In this document: positions 27,898 to 37,908 of the stretch, piece after piece | Layout: each line of letters begins with the position of its first letter | Position numbering within the stretch: the stretch's first letter is position 1 | DNA from: Leptospira sp. WS58.C1 | Lineage (GTDB): Bacteria; Spirochaetota; Leptospiria; Leptospirales; Leptospiraceae | Assembly: GCF_040833995.1 (NCBI RefSeq) | Contig: NZ_CP162137.1 | Location: 248,001-312,000, forward strand | DNA: 64,000 bases | Reading direction: 5' to 3' | Program-made: the position numbers and the translations under genes | Notes under the pieces: model-generated | Told to the model about the DNA's origin: nothing | Databases searched by the model: none | What the model saw: the letters and a program-made list of their open reading frames with translations, nothing else

Positions 27898-28121
27898 GAA
27901 AGACGTTCTGTGACTTTTTAAACGCGAAAATGATTTCAAAAAGGCTTCCAAATTTATTACACGTACAAAGGTCTTTGAACAAGCTTTTTTCGCGATTTTG
28001 ATAGCCCCATCTTGACTGGATCGGGCCAAAAATCATTCTGGTATTCTAATAAACGGTTTTTTCTGGATTCTGGTAAAGAAAGCAGGTAAAAATCTTGTAC
28101 CTTGGAGAGCTATTCCTTACT

Positions 28122-28826
28122 ATGAAATCCGTCGTTCATGAAATTTATCTCTCCGTTTCCGGAGAAGGAATTTCAACAGGTTTGCCTACCATTTTTGTCC
28201 GATTTGCGGGATGTTCTCTCAGATGCGGAATGGATGGAAATCGCAAATTATGGTGCGACACTCCGTACGCACTTTCTCCGAATGCGGGAAAACAAATGGA
28301 GTTGGAAGATGTGATCTCGGAGATAGGATCCATTACTTCTTCTCCTACACAAATACTTTTGACGGGCGGAGAACCATTAGAAAATTCGAATAGGATTTTC
28401 AGCCAGGCATTGGCGGAAAAATTGAAACAGTCGAGGCAAGTTTCGGGGCTTTATACGAGGGTGAGGGTGGAGACAAACGGTGCAGAGCCTATCTCCGGTT
28501 TAGAAAATATGGTATTTACTCTGGATTACAAACTCCCCGGTTCCGGAATGGAAAACAAAATGATCTTGGATAATTTGGAATTTGTCCGGGATAGAAACGA
28601 TAATCTGGACGAGATTAAATTCGTAATTAGAGATAGAAAGGATTTCGATAGGACTTTGGAAGTGATAGATCGTTTTAAGTTAAAGGGAAATCTTCTGGCT
28701 TCTCCCGTATTCGGAGAGCTAGCTCCCGAAATCCTTGTAGATTGGATCAAAGAAAATAATAGAACGGATCTGCGTCTTTCTTTGCAGACCCATAAATATA
28801 TCTGGGGAGAAAAAAGGGGAGTTTGA
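28122..28826 (+). CDS. queE: 7-carboxy-7-deazaguanine synthase QueE (radical SAM)
   Basis: About 234 residues from ATG 28122 (GGAG 14 nt upstream; TTG 28095 is an alternative). It opens with '[27 protein letters not shown]', standard for QueE, and has '[11 protein letters not shown]' (SAM-binding GGE). QueE rearranges carboxytetrahydropterin to carboxy-deazaguanine for queuosine. The cluster cysteines are C31, C35 and C45 (CX3CX9C) instead of the canonical CX3CX2C. No other queuosine gene is in the window. The stop overlaps the next start as TTGA. Confidence 0.88.
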   Translation: MKSVVHEIYLSVSGEGISTGLPTIFVRFAGCSLRCGMDGNRKLWCDTPYALSPNAGKQMELEDVISEIGSITSSPTQILLTGGEPLENSNRIFSQALAEKLKQSRQVSGLYTRVRVETNGAEPISGLENMVFTLDYKLPGSGMENKMILDNLEFVRDRNDNLDEIKFVIRDRKDFDRTLEVIDRFKLKGNLLASPVFGELAPEILVDWIKENNRTDLRLSLQTHKYIWGEKRGV

Positions 28827-31666
28827 TCTTGGACTCTACTTTGCAGCTCAGTCTAGATTTCGAATCCGACTCTTCCAGCGGATTCAGAGGGGATTCCTGT
28901 TATCTCAAGGATGAACCGGAATTAGGGATTGGAAGGATAGAAAGTTCCGACTCGGGAAAATTCCAGATCTATTTTCCATCTTCAAATACCAGAAAAACGG
29001 TTTCTGAAAACTCAAACAGACTCAAAATTATAGGAGCGTATCCGACCGCATTTACGGAATCTTTCGCAGATTCTGAGCTACTCGATCTAAGTCTACAAGC
29101 ATTCGAGTTAAAACTCACACACGCATACGATAAACTTTCCGCTTTATCTAATTCCAGAACTAGGCTTCTTCCTCACCAAATAGAATCCACTTTCGTGGTA
29201 GTGAACTCACTTAGACCAAGATTTATTTTGGCGGACGAGGTAGGATTAGGCAAAACGATAGAAGCGGCTCTGGTTATGAAAGAGCTGATCTTTCGGAGAG
29301 GTTATAAAAAGGTTTTGGTTGTGGCTCCTTCTCCTCTTTTGGTCCAATGGAAACAGGAGTTAAAGAATAAATTTAACGAAGACTTTGAGATCGTTAAAAG
29401 AAAGAACTTCTTAGCCACGGGCGAGAAAAATTGGAAGAATTTCAAACATGTAATCACTTCCGTAGACTTTATCAAAAACCCTAAATATGCCGAAGAGATC
29501 CTGAAAACAAAATGGGATATAGTAGTCTTTGACGAGGCACATCGTTTACGAAGGGATTATCATAAGGTCACTAGAGCTTATCTATTCGCGGAGAAGATCG
29601 CCAAAAAATGCGAATGTCTGCTTCTTCTTACCGCTACACCTTTTAGAGGAAAATTAGAAGAGCTGTATTATCTGGTCCACTTAGTGGATCCGAATTTGCT
29701 CGGACCATATCATACTTTTATAAACGATTATGTTCTTGGAAATAAAAACGGATTAAAAGAAAAGATCTCGAAAGTTCTTTTAAGAAGAAGAAAGGTAGAA
29801 GTGGGCGGATTTACCAAACGATTCGCCAAAACCGTAAAGATAGAATTGTCCAACGCAGAGAGACAATTTTACGACGAGACCACCGAATACGTTCGTAGAG
29901 AATACAATCTAGCGATGAGAACCCAAAATCGGGCGATCGGGTTCGTGATGATCGTATTCCAGAAATTATTGGATTCATCCGTATTCGCACTTCTTTCCGC
30001 ATTGTCCAAGCGTAAGTTCATGCTGGAGAATAGGCTCCATCGTTTACAAGCAGTCGGAAACAAATTAGAGGAATGGGACTTGGATGAAACGGAAGGAGTG
30101 GAAGATTTCGTTTCCGATCTGGACGAATCCGCTCCCTCCGATCTGGCAAATCTTAGAAGGGAATTATTGTCCTTAAACAGGTTGATCCTTTTGGGTAAAA
30201 AGATCAAAGAAGATCGCAAAAGCCAGAAGCTGAAAGAAACGATCGCAAAGCTCAAAAAAGAAGGGCATCCTAAATTTATAATATTCACGCAATTCAGAAG
30301 TACACAGGATTTCTTAGCTTCTACTTTATCGGAATACAAGGTCACATTATTCCACGGATCTTTAAGTGCGGATGCAAAAGAAGACGCAATCTCCGAATTC
30401 AGAAAAACTTCAGAGATATTGATCTGTACGGAAGCCGGCGGAGAAGGTCGTAACCTTCAGTTTGCAAACGTTCTCTTCAATTACGATCTACCGTGGAGCC
30501 CTTTAAAGATCGAACAAAGGATCGGAAGAATTCATAGGTTCGGTCAGAAGGACAATGTATTTATTTTTAACTTTGCTTCTAAAGACACAGTTGCGGAAAG
30601 AATTTTAGAAGTACTCTCCAATAAGATCAAACTTTTCGAAGAATCGATCGGAAACTCCGACGAGTTACTCGGAGCCATCGAAGACGAATTGGATTTTCAT
30701 TCCAGCTTCATGAGATTCGTCACGGGAAACAAAAAGTTAAGGGAAGTGGAAGAGGAGATCGACCAAAGGATCAAGATCGCCAAAAAGGGTTTCGAAAAAC
30801 TGGGATCTTTGGTAACTCCTAAATTATTGGATTTTAATTTAGAAGATTATTATAAAACTACTCTACAAGAAAGATCTTTTACAAACCAACACTTAGAGAC
30901 ATTTTTTGTCCGATACGCTAAAAAGTATTCGGATCGATTGAATTTTAAACTCAAAACTCTAAAGCCTCAGATCTATGAGTTGGATGGAGTGAACTACAAA
31001 GGAAAGAAGGCCACATTTAATTCCGAACTTGCACTCGCAGACGACGGTTTGGAATTTTTAGCATTCGGACATCCTTTGGTCGAAGAGGCTGTCCAATCCT
31101 TTCTGAAAGATAGATCCGGTTGGAAAGTTGGATTCTATAGGACTTCCGGCAATTTTTTATACTTCGTATTTATAGTAGAATTCAAATTTTCTTTGGACAG
31201 AAAAGAATTGTTCGTTGTGGAAGTGAACCGACGCAGCGGGAATGCCAAGGTATTGGAAAGCCTTCCCGAGATCGTAAGAGAGAACCGATTCAGATCCTCT
31301 GAAACACAACTACCGCAAGATACGGAAAAACATTTCGTGATCGCCTGCGAGACCTTAGAGTTTGCATTAGAAGATAGAAAAAAAGAATTATACGAACAAA
31401 CCAAGGATCTATTCCAAAAAGAAGAATACAAGATCCGGAACAGCAACCAAAACACACTGCGCCAACTCGAAGAAAAACTGATGAGGCAAGAGGCTGCTTT
31501 TAAATGGGAAGGAAGACCCGAAAAAAAATCCGCAATGAATCGAACTAAGAACGAGATCCAAAAAGTAAAAGAGGATTTCGAAGTGGAGTTGCGAAAGGTA
31601 AAAGTTGGAAAAGAGATCCACCATCGTTTTGAACTTTTCCAAGCCTATCTTCCGGGTTCGGATTAA
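28823..31666 (+). CDS. SNF2-family DEAD/DEAH helicase (RapA-like)
   Basis: 947 residues starting at TTG 28823 in a 4-nt overlap with queE (TTG 28829 is also possible). Helicase motifs: Q-type 'LLPHQI', Walker A '[12 protein letters not shown]', '[11 protein letters not shown]', '[10 protein letters not shown]', 'TQFRSTQDF', '[24 protein letters not shown]' and '[11 protein letters not shown]'. These define the SNF2/RapA group of dsDNA translocases, which remodel RNA polymerase-DNA or protein-DNA complexes. The N-terminal ~120 residues and the C-terminal ~300 (charged, coiled-coil near the end) are unassigned. No nuclease or methyltransferase is adjacent, so a restriction or DISARM role is not supported. 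Confidence 0.9.
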   Translation: MILDSTLQLSLDFESDSSSGFRGDSCYLKDEPELGIGRIESSDSGKFQIYFPSSNTRKTVSENSNRLKIIGAYPTAFTESFADSELLDLSLQAFELKLTHAYDKLSALSNSRTRLLPHQIESTFVVVNSLRPRFILADEVGLGKTIEAALVMKELIFRRGYKKVLVVAPSPLLVQWKQELKNKFNEDFEIVKRKNFLATGEKNWKNFKHVITSVDFIKNPKYAEEILKTKWDIVVFDEAHRLRRDYHKVTRAYLFAEKIAKKCECLLLLTATPFRGKLEELYYLVHLVDPNLLGPYHTFINDYVLGNKNGLKEKISKVLLRRRKVEVGGFTKRFAKTVKIELSNAERQFYDETTEYVRREYNLAMRTQNRAIGFVMIVFQKLLDSSVFALLSALSKRKFMLENRLHRLQAVGNKLEEWDLDETEGVEDFVSDLDESAPSDLANLRRELLSLNRLILLGKKIKEDRKSQKLKETIAKLKKEGHPKFIIFTQFRSTQDFLASTLSEYKVTLFHGSLSADAKEDAISEFRKTSEILICTEAGGEGRNLQFANVLFNYDLPWSPLKIEQRIGRIHRFGQKDNVFIFNFASKDTVAERILEVLSNKIKLFEESIGNSDELLGAIEDELDFHSSFMRFVTGNKKLREVEEEIDQRIKIAKKGFEKLGSLVTPKLLDFNLEDYYKTTLQERSFTNQHLETFFVRYAKKYSDRLNFKLKTLKPQIYELDGVNYKGKKATFNSELALADDGLEFLAFGHPLVEEAVQSFLKDRSGWKVGFYRTSGNFLYFVFIVEFKFSLDRKELFVVEVNRRSGNAKVLESLPEIVRENRFRSSETQLPQDTEKHFVIACETLEFALEDRKKELYEQTKDLFQKEEYKIRNSNQNTLRQLEEKLMRQEAAFKWEGRPEKKSAMNRTKNEIQKVKEDFEVELRKVKVGKEIHHRFELFQAYLPGSD

Positions 31667-31786
31667 GTTAAATTAGGGACCGTCTTAAACCTTTTATATT
31701 CCGGTTTTTACTGCTGGACATTGGCACCCGCTATCCGCTTTTGTTAAACTACTCCGCCAAATATTCGGCCTTAGGAGACAGTTTAC

Positions 31787-34192
31787 GTGAAATTATCCCT
31801 GGATTGGATCAACGATTTTACCCCGATTAAGGATGTGTCCCTCGAAGATATCCTGAAAAAAATTGCGGCTTCTATATGTGAAGTAGATGGGGTCGAAGAT
31901 TATTTTTCTCATTTAGAGAAGGTAGTTTTAGTAAAGATCGATTCCTTAGAAAAACACCCGCAGGCAGACAAACTCCAAGTCGCGCAGGTTACGGACGGTA
32001 AAAATAAGATCCAAATCGTTTCAGGCGCTCCGAATTTAAAAGTAGGGGACTTGGTTCCATTGGCAGTTCCAGGCGCAGAACTAGGAGATAAAAAGATCCT
32101 AGAGTCCGAACTGAGAGGAGTAAAAAGCTCCGGTATGCTTTGTTCCGAAAAAGAACTGGGCCTTTCCGAGGAAGATGCGGGAGTCATGGTCTTGGATGAT
32201 CCGGATGCAAAACCCGGTTTGAATCTGAGAGAGTTTTTTGGGTTCAGAGATACTATTTTAGATATTGATAATAAATCGATCACACATCGCCCGGACCTAT
32301 GGAGCCATTTCGGATTTGCAAGAGAACTTGCCGCTCAATTAAATCTACCGATCAAGTTTAATCCTTTGGAAACAGACTGGGAATTTTCCAAAAACTTGAC
32401 TTCTCCGAAAGTAAAAGAAACGGATTACGCGCATTCTTACTATTCTTCTGCTATCGAAGGGATCCAGATCAAACCTTCTAATAAAACCGTTCGTTCCCGT
32501 TTGAAAAAATGCGGAGTGAGGGTGATCAATAATGTGGTGGATGTTTCCAATTATCTCTTATTGGAAGCGGGGCAGCCGACTCACTTCTTCGATTCGGATA
32601 AATTATTCGCTCAAGGCGGGATCGAACTAGAAGTGGATTATGCAAAGAAGGACGAAAGTTTTTTACTTCTAGACGAAACTTCTCCCAAACTTGATCCCGA
32701 AATTTTGATCATCCGTAACGCTAAAAAGGGAGTAGCGATTGCAGGTGTGATGGGTGGTGCGGATACCGCAGTGGATTCTAATTCTAAAAAAGTTATTTTA
32801 GAATCCGCGGTTTTTCCGAGAGAGTTTGTTCGTAAGTCTATTCGAAAAACGGGAATTCGTTCGGAGTCTTCCATTCGTTACGAAAAAGGTCTGGAAGCGA
32901 CGACCGCTCTTCCTATCCTCAAAAGAGCCTTAAATCTTCTGAAAGAGAACGGTTGTCCGGCTCTGGAGGCAAGTTTTCCTGCCGGATACATTCATACTGC
33001 GGATAAAAAAGTAGAAATAGAAGTCAGTTTAAATTTCTTAAATAAGAAATTAGGAACGGAAATCGATCAATCGACTTCGGATAAGATCCTAAAACAACTT
33101 TCCTTCTCCACGGAATGGAAAGGAGATACCGTTAAGGTGCTTGTTCCTAAATACAGGCATAATTACGATATCACTATTCCCGAAGATATTGTAGAAGAGA
33201 TAGGCCGCACATTGGGATACGCTTCTATTCCGGTCCGTCCATTGGCTTCGGATGTAAAACCTCCTGCTCGTAATTTCTCCAGAGAGTTGGAAAAACATCT
33301 AAAAAGAGCATTCTCCCAAATCTTAGGATACAACGAAGTATTCAATTATTCTTACGCCTCTTCTAAAGATAATTCTTTCGAAGGAGAAGTAAAAGATTCT
33401 ATCAAGATCCTGAATGCAATGCCGGATGAGCAGGCATATTTAAGAACTTCTTTATATCCTTCTCTTTTGAAAAATATCAGGCTCAATGGCGATCGTTTCG
33501 AAAAACTGAAAATTTTCGAATTCGGCCGCACTTATAAAAAAGCAGAGGAGCCTTTTAACGAATCCAAATGGTTTGTTTGGGCGGTTTCTTTCGGTAGGAA
33601 GTCCAACGAAAAGGATTTAAACGTATTAGAGTCCGATTTCTTGGACGTTAGAACAGGTATCGAAAAAGTATTAAGACATTTAAATTTAAGAGAGATCGAA
33701 TGGAAGATAGAAGAAAGAAGCTATTTTCATCCTAAGGCTTCTCTTTCCTTATTCATATCCGGAAAAAGAATAGGGGAGTTAGGATACGCTCATCCTGCAG
33801 CCTTGGATAATGCCGATATCAAAAAGAGAGTCATTTTAGGAAGATTCGAATTCGCTTCATTGCTGGAAGTATGGACAGTGGATCGGAACACAAATTATTT
33901 TGCCGCTCCGTCTCATTTCCCTCAAACGGAGATCGATCTATCTTTGGTGATGGATCTGAATGAATCCTCTTCCAAGTTCAGTGATGCTGCTGTCCGAGAA
34001 AAATTCCCGGAGCTGCAGGATGTAAAAGTTACAGTCGTATTTACGGGTGGAAATCTTCCTGAAAACAAAAAGTCCGTTTCTTATAGATTTAAACTTTTGA
34101 GCCAAGACAAAAACTTGACCCAAGACAGGATCAAAGAGATCACGGATCGCCTCATCCAAATTGCGAATTCTTCCGGTTATCCTCTTCGTTAA
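31787..34192 (+). CDS. pheT: Phenylalanine-tRNA ligase beta subunit
   Basis: 801 residues starting at GTG 31787, with GGAG 12 nt upstream. The domain order is normal: N-terminal 'LSLDWINDF', EMAP-type tRNA-binding domain ('[12 protein letters not shown]', 'IVSGAPNL'), B3/B4 editing region, B5 domain, the catalytic-like core ('[15 protein letters not shown]', '[12 protein letters not shown]') and a C-terminal anticodon-binding FDX-ACB domain ('[13 protein letters not shown]'). It forms a heterotetramer with PheS. pheS is not next to it, unlike in many bacteria. Confidence 0.97.
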   Translation: MKLSLDWINDFTPIKDVSLEDILKKIAASICEVDGVEDYFSHLEKVVLVKIDSLEKHPQADKLQVAQVTDGKNKIQIVSGAPNLKVGDLVPLAVPGAELGDKKILESELRGVKSSGMLCSEKELGLSEEDAGVMVLDDPDAKPGLNLREFFGFRDTILDIDNKSITHRPDLWSHFGFARELAAQLNLPIKFNPLETDWEFSKNLTSPKVKETDYAHSYYSSAIEGIQIKPSNKTVRSRLKKCGVRVINNVVDVSNYLLLEAGQPTHFFDSDKLFAQGGIELEVDYAKKDESFLLLDETSPKLDPEILIIRNAKKGVAIAGVMGGADTAVDSNSKKVILESAVFPREFVRKSIRKTGIRSESSIRYEKGLEATTALPILKRALNLLKENGCPALEASFPAGYIHTADKKVEIEVSLNFLNKKLGTEIDQSTSDKILKQLSFSTEWKGDTVKVLVPKYRHNYDITIPEDIVEEIGRTLGYASIPVRPLASDVKPPARNFSRELEKHLKRAFSQILGYNEVFNYSYASSKDNSFEGEVKDSIKILNAMPDEQAYLRTSLYPSLLKNIRLNGDRFEKLKIFEFGRTYKKAEEPFNESKWFVWAVSFGRKSNEKDLNVLESDFLDVRTGIEKVLRHLNLREIEWKIEERSYFHPKASLSLFISGKRIGELGYAHPAALDNADIKKRVILGRFEFASLLEVWTVDRNTNYFAAPSHFPQTEIDLSLVMDLNESSSKFSDAAVREKFPELQDVKVTVVFTGGNLPENKKSVSYRFKLLSQDKNLTQDRIKEITDRLIQIANSSGYPLR

Positions 34193-34195
34193 ACT

Positions 34196-34753
34196 ATGAA
34201 AATCCACGAGACGGCATTTATCCATCCGGCTGCAACTGCATTCGGAATGTTGGAGATGGGACCTTTATCTTCTCTCTGGCCGGGTGCCGTTGTTCGTGCG
34301 GATCTAAATGAGATCAAATTGGGAGAAGGTGTAAATATCCAGGATAATAGTACACTTCATACCGATTCCACCGGAAGTTTATTTATAGACGATTATACAT
34401 TAGTAGGTCATAATACAATGCTTCACGGATGTAAGATCGGTAAGGGTTGTCTGATCGGAATAGGTGCGATCATTTTGGATGAGGCGGAGATCGGAGATGG
34501 AGCGATGATACTCGCAGGTTCAATGATCCGCGGTGGTAAAAAAATCCCGCCTAGAGCGATGGTGATCCCGAAAAACGGGGACATCGTTATCTACGAAAAA
34601 AAAGCAAAACCTGAGATGAGTATCGCAGGTTGTTTGGAATACATACAATTGGCAAAAAGATTCCAAGAGAACGTATTCAAACCTTTCACAAAAGAAGAAG
34701 AGAATTCGTTTATAGAAGAAGCAAAGTCCATCATCAAAAGATACGGCATATAA
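34196..34753 (+). CDS. Gamma-carbonic-anhydrase-like hexapeptide-repeat protein (YrdA/PaaY type)
   Basis: 185 residues, starting 3 nt after pheT. Hexapeptide repeats of a left-handed beta-helix are clear ('IKLGEGVNIQDNSTLHTD', 'CLIGIGAIILDEAEIGDGAMILAGSMI'). The three metal-ligand His of the gamma-CA family fit 'LHTD' and 'VGHNTMLHG'. The sequence reads like the YrdA/PaaY subgroup, whose carbonic anhydrase activity is variable. Coexpression with pheT is likely by spacing. Confidence 0.88.
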   Translation: MKIHETAFIHPAATAFGMLEMGPLSSLWPGAVVRADLNEIKLGEGVNIQDNSTLHTDSTGSLFIDDYTLVGHNTMLHGCKIGKGCLIGIGAIILDEAEIGDGAMILAGSMIRGGKKIPPRAMVIPKNGDIVIYEKKAKPEMSIAGCLEYIQLAKRFQENVFKPFTKEEENSFIEEAKSIIKRYGI

Positions 34754-34784
34754 TTCTTATCTAAACTTCTCCTCTACTTTCGAT

Positions 34785-34798
34785 TTGATATAAATCAA
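34785..34798. promoter_or_regulatory. Perfect FNR/CRP-family box upstream of the hemerythrin gene
   Basis: The 14-mer TTGATATAAATCAA matches the FNR consensus TTGAT-N4-ATCAA at every fixed position. It lies 90 nt before the hemerythrin start. A -10-like TATAGT at 34852-34857 would place the site near -72, a typical class I activator position. Confidence 0.6.
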
Positions 34799-34888
34799 TT
34801 TTTCCTAACTCGATTTCTGATTCGTCCTGAACCTTGCCTGCTAATCCTTGTTATAGTTTTCCGCAAAACGACTTATAAGGATGATCTC

Positions 34889-36028
34889 ATGTATGACGAA
34901 AGGGTTATAGAAAAAATCAGAGGTATTTGGAAGACCTTCGATCTTTCTTTAGGAATTCCTGAAATAGATAAACAACATCTTTGGTTGATCGGGATCCTTG
35001 CGGATTTAGAAGATAAACTGGAGTCGGGAACCAGATCCGCACTGGAAACTACGTTTACGAATGCACTTTCTAAAACCTTGGATTATGCATCCGAACATTT
35101 CGCTTTAGAAGAGAAACTTCTGGAGAGTATAGGTTACACAAAACTAGGACAACATAGATTGCAGCATATGCGGTTTCTCACTGCCTTAAAGAATCGGGTC
35201 CGAAAGAATTTCGAGGGAAACTTCGAACAAGCAGTGATGGAACTGCTGAAAAACCTGAAAAAGTGGTTATTCAGACATATTCTCAGCGAAGACAGACAGT
35301 ATGTCGATCTTGCGGACATTAATATCACTCAGGAAATTTCTTCTTCGCTGAACGAACAGCTGAGAACTTCTCCTCATGCCAAGGAAATCGAAAATTTGTA
35401 TGCTGCGGTGGTATATTCCGCTAAACAAACGGTCTCGAAGGAATTTAACGTTATAGGAGAGGATAATTTAAAGCTGATCTCCGACCTTTGGTATCGTTAT
35501 AAACTCAAAACAGGGATTGCGATCGTGGATATCCAACATCTATGGCTTTTGCAATTATTGGTGAAAACGGATAAGTTATACAAGCAGAAGTTGAAACAAG
35601 AGATCGGTAGCGAGTATTTGAGTCTTGAACTGAAAAAAGCGATCCAAGAAACGATAGAATATATTAGGGAGCATTTCAGTACGGAAGAAGCGATTATGCA
35701 TAATTTTCGATATATCGGAGAAAGGAACCATCAAAAACAACACGAGAATTTTAATATACTCATCAACGATATGATTGAAAGAAGTGAAAAAGAGGAATTA
35801 GAGTCATTGGCAATCTTGATCCAGGATCTAAAGGATTGGTTAGTGAGTCATATCGCCATTGAGGATAAAAAATTATTCTATTTTTTCAGGTCCAGGCTCC
35901 CGGAAGTCAACGAATATGTTAGAAATTTGAATCGTGAAGGAAAGATCCATATCTGGAAGGAAGCGGTCATGATCTACAAACTATTGGTAGAATACGAGGA
36001 TATTACTAGGGAAAAGACACCCGTTTAA
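34889..36028 (+). CDS. Tandem bacteriohemerythrin protein
   Basis: 379 residues with AAGGATG before the ATG. Two complete hemerythrin domains: residues ~10-150 ('GIPEIDKQHLWLIGIL', 'ASEHFALEEKLL', 'LGQHRLQHMRFL', 'LFRHILSEDRQY') and ~200-345 ('GIAIVDIQHLWLLQLL', 'IREHFSTEEAIM', 'NHQKQHENF', 'LVSHIAIEDKKLF'). Each keeps all His, Glu and Asp ligands of the di-iron oxygen site. Single-domain bacteriohemerythrins store or sense O2; a covalent pair in one chain without a signalling domain is unusual. The FNR-type box upstream points to oxygen-dependent expression. Confidence 0.92.
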   Translation: MYDERVIEKIRGIWKTFDLSLGIPEIDKQHLWLIGILADLEDKLESGTRSALETTFTNALSKTLDYASEHFALEEKLLESIGYTKLGQHRLQHMRFLTALKNRVRKNFEGNFEQAVMELLKNLKKWLFRHILSEDRQYVDLADINITQEISSSLNEQLRTSPHAKEIENLYAAVVYSAKQTVSKEFNVIGEDNLKLISDLWYRYKLKTGIAIVDIQHLWLLQLLVKTDKLYKQKLKQEIGSEYLSLELKKAIQETIEYIREHFSTEEAIMHNFRYIGERNHQKQHENFNILINDMIERSEKEELESLAILIQDLKDWLVSHIAIEDKKLFYFFRSRLPEVNEYVRNLNREGKIHIWKEAVMIYKLLVEYEDITREKTPV

Positions 36029-36049
36029 GAACGACGAAGTTCGTAATCG

Positions 36050-36688
36050 TTAATTGGAATTCTCTTTTTTTTCGCTAAGCGTTTGGATCGTATTTAGGAT
36101 CTTTTTATTTTTCTCGGAAAACTCTGACTCCGGTACGGTCCCCGTAAAAATGTACACAAAACTTTCCTTTAAAAAGATCCATTGTAAAGTGCGGACCTGT
36201 TTTTTTACCTCGGTATTGGGGAGAACGAACTTAGATTCTAAAAAGATACATTTTTCCTTTCCGAAACTGCATTTTTGAGGAACGGAAAGTATTTCATATT
36301 CTTTGTATACATTCGAATACAACCCTCCTATCGAAGCTACGTAATCCTCGAGGGTTGCCCAAGAATATTTAGGAGGAATCGGCTCCGACACAAAATTAAT
36401 ATTGGTCCTGATCTCGGAAGTTTTGTTTTGTTCCGGTTCAAAAAGATAGAACATCACCTTAACTTGTTTATCATTTTGGGATTCTCTTTTGTTTTTGGAA
36501 CGATTCGGTTCGGAACCGTCACGATTCGGATCATATTCCTCATAGATCCAACCTTCATAATTCAAGACTAAGCCAAGCTCAGGGATCTCGATTGTTTTTT
36601 TGACTTCCGGAACTTTTTCAAAACAGGCAAAACATAAAATGATCCCTGGTAATAAGAAGACCAGACTGTAACGTTCTAAGAAGTTCAT
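36050..36688 (-). CDS. Putative lipoprotein
   Basis: About 212 residues from ATG 36688 (GTG 36694 also possible). The N-terminus 'LVFLLPGIILCFAC' followed by charged residues fits a relaxed spirochaetal lipobox with the modified Cys at residue ~22. The mature protein has a Arg/Lys/Asn-rich stretch, 'ATLEDYVASIGGLY' and a beta-rich C-terminal part ending 'EKNKKILNTIQTLSEKK', like lipoproteins with a PsbP/Mog1-type fold. That fold assignment is tentative. Confidence 0.7.
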   Translation of the reverse strand: MNFLERYSLVFLLPGIILCFACFEKVPEVKKTIEIPELGLVLNYEGWIYEEYDPNRDGSEPNRSKNKRESQNDKQVKVMFYLFEPEQNKTSEIRTNINFVSEPIPPKYSWATLEDYVASIGGLYSNVYKEYEILSVPQKCSFGKEKCIFLESKFVLPNTEVKKQVRTLQWIFLKESFVYIFTGTVPESEFSEKNKKILNTIQTLSEKKENSN

Positions 36689-36718
36689 GTTCACGTTTTC
36701 GAAATTTTGATTTTATGT

Positions 36719-37117
36719 TTAACTTTTTCTTCTTCTGAAAAGTAAACCGGACCAAACCGAATCGATTGCGCAGACTTTAACGTCTACCATTCCTGTCTTC
36801 AAGCCTATTTCTCGGATCATATCTTCTTTTAAGTCGGTTTTCACGCCGGAACTCATCTTAGGCCAAGAGATCCAAACCATACCTTTGTCCGCTAAGTAAT
36901 CCGGGAACTTGGGAAAGTTTTTAGAAAGTTCGTCTTTGGTCTTACAGAAAAAATGAATATAATCGAAACTTCCCGCTAACTTCTTCTTGAATGTAATATT
37001 AGGAGGAAGTTCTTCCAATAAACCTTTAAATTCTTTTGGCTCATTGATTATGATCGCGTTCTGGCCTTCTTTAAATCCTAACTTTTTGGCCAAGGGGGTG
37101 CCTGAATATCCTGCCAT
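36719..37117 (-). CDS. DUF3052 family protein
   Basis: 132 residues with GAGGAA before the ATG. 'MAGYSGTPLAKKLGFKEGQ', 'YIHFFCKTKDEL' and 'GMVWISWPK' are the DUF3052 signature; the family has no known biochemical role. A second DUF3052-like protein lies at 40360, 3.2 kb away. Leptospira proteins of this type may be duplicated. Confidence 0.85.
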   Translation of the reverse strand: MAGYSGTPLAKKLGFKEGQNAIIINEPKEFKGLLEELPPNITFKKKLAGSFDYIHFFCKTKDELSKNFPKFPDYLADKGMVWISWPKMSSGVKTDLKEDMIREIGLKTGMVDVKVCAIDSVWSGLLFRRRKS

Positions 37118-37170
37118 AGTTCCTCTGTTCGAATTCGGATACGAAAGCCGAAAAGAAAATCTCAGGCTAC

Positions 37171-37195
37171 AAAAAAACCGGCGTGGAAGCCGGTT
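37171..37195 (-). terminator. Intrinsic terminator after the cytochrome oxidase subunit gene
   Basis: Read on the minus strand, a 7-bp stem AACCGGC / GCCGGTT with a 6-nt loop is followed by T5, 34 nt after the stop at 37229. Confidence 0.85.
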
Positions 37196-37228
37196 CTTTT
37201 GAAATACAAAGGAAGTGTTGTGCTATTC

Positions 37229-37813
37229 TTAGTAAGGGAAACCTGCGAAAATTTTCGCTCTTGTGTAGATGTCCGCTACGGAGAATCCGAAAAGAAGAAG
37301 TAAGAACAAGAAGCCGGATCCGAAGATCACTCTGTTCATTACATTATCATACTTTAGGTGCATAAAGTAAGCTAATACTAAGGAAGCTTTGATGGTCGCT
37401 ACAAGCATAGCGATCACAGTGTTCATTGCTCCGAAGTCAACTTGGGCTACTAATACTGTGATGATAGTTCCAACGATCAGTGCGGCAAACACTAAAGAAT
37501 ACGTTTGAACGGAGATCAGATGATGCCCGCCATGTCCATGCTCTTCTGCATGAGAAACAACTGAGCCGGGTTGAAGTTTGGTCTTACCTGCTTCGACTGC
37601 TTTTAGTAAAGCCTGACCAATCAAAGTAGACTTATTCTTTTCAAGATAAGCCTTCAGTCTATCCTCTTCTACGATTTGAGCCAACAAGTTAACGGCAAAT
37701 CCGGCAACGGTAGCGTTTACGATCGCTCCCGCTCCGATAACAAATCCGGTGAAGGGAATCATGAATCCGATACTTACGATAATATACAGCGCGTAATTGA
37801 GAAACAGTTCCAT
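37229..37813 (-). CDS. caa3-type cytochrome c oxidase subunit IV-like membrane protein with N-terminal extension
   Basis: 194 residues, with AGGAAAAGAG before the ATG. The C-terminal ~95 residues (three membrane helices, 'TVIAMLVATIKASLVLAYFMHLKYD') match the bacterial COX4/CtaF family, small accessory subunits of caa3 oxidases. In front is an extra ~85-residue segment with two hydrophobic helices ('IVSIGFMIPFTGFVIGAGAIVNATVAG') and a His-rich linker ('HAEEHGHGGHH'). No subunit I-III genes lie in the window. Confidence 0.82.
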   Translation of the reverse strand: MELFLNYALYIIVSIGFMIPFTGFVIGAGAIVNATVAGFAVNLLAQIVEEDRLKAYLEKNKSTLIGQALLKAVEAGKTKLQPGSVVSHAEEHGHGGHHLISVQTYSLVFAALIVGTIITVLVAQVDFGAMNTVIAMLVATIKASLVLAYFMHLKYDNVMNRVIFGSGFLFLLLLFGFSVADIYTRAKIFAGFPY

Positions 37814-37908
37814 CTCTTTTCCTGAAACCTGAGTAATATCTGCAGGCAGAGTTCCCCGAAGGGGATTGGAACCAGTCTCGGAGGCAGGTAAAGAATCACA
37901 AGTACATT

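Noticed and set aside
28823..31666. DISARM or restriction-type defence island
   Set aside because: The helicase has no neighbouring methyltransferase, nuclease or DUF1998-type partner; flanks are queE and pheT.
31667..31786. T-box or leader-peptide attenuator upstream of pheT
   Set aside because: No T-box sequence, Phe-rich short frame or terminator hairpin is seen.
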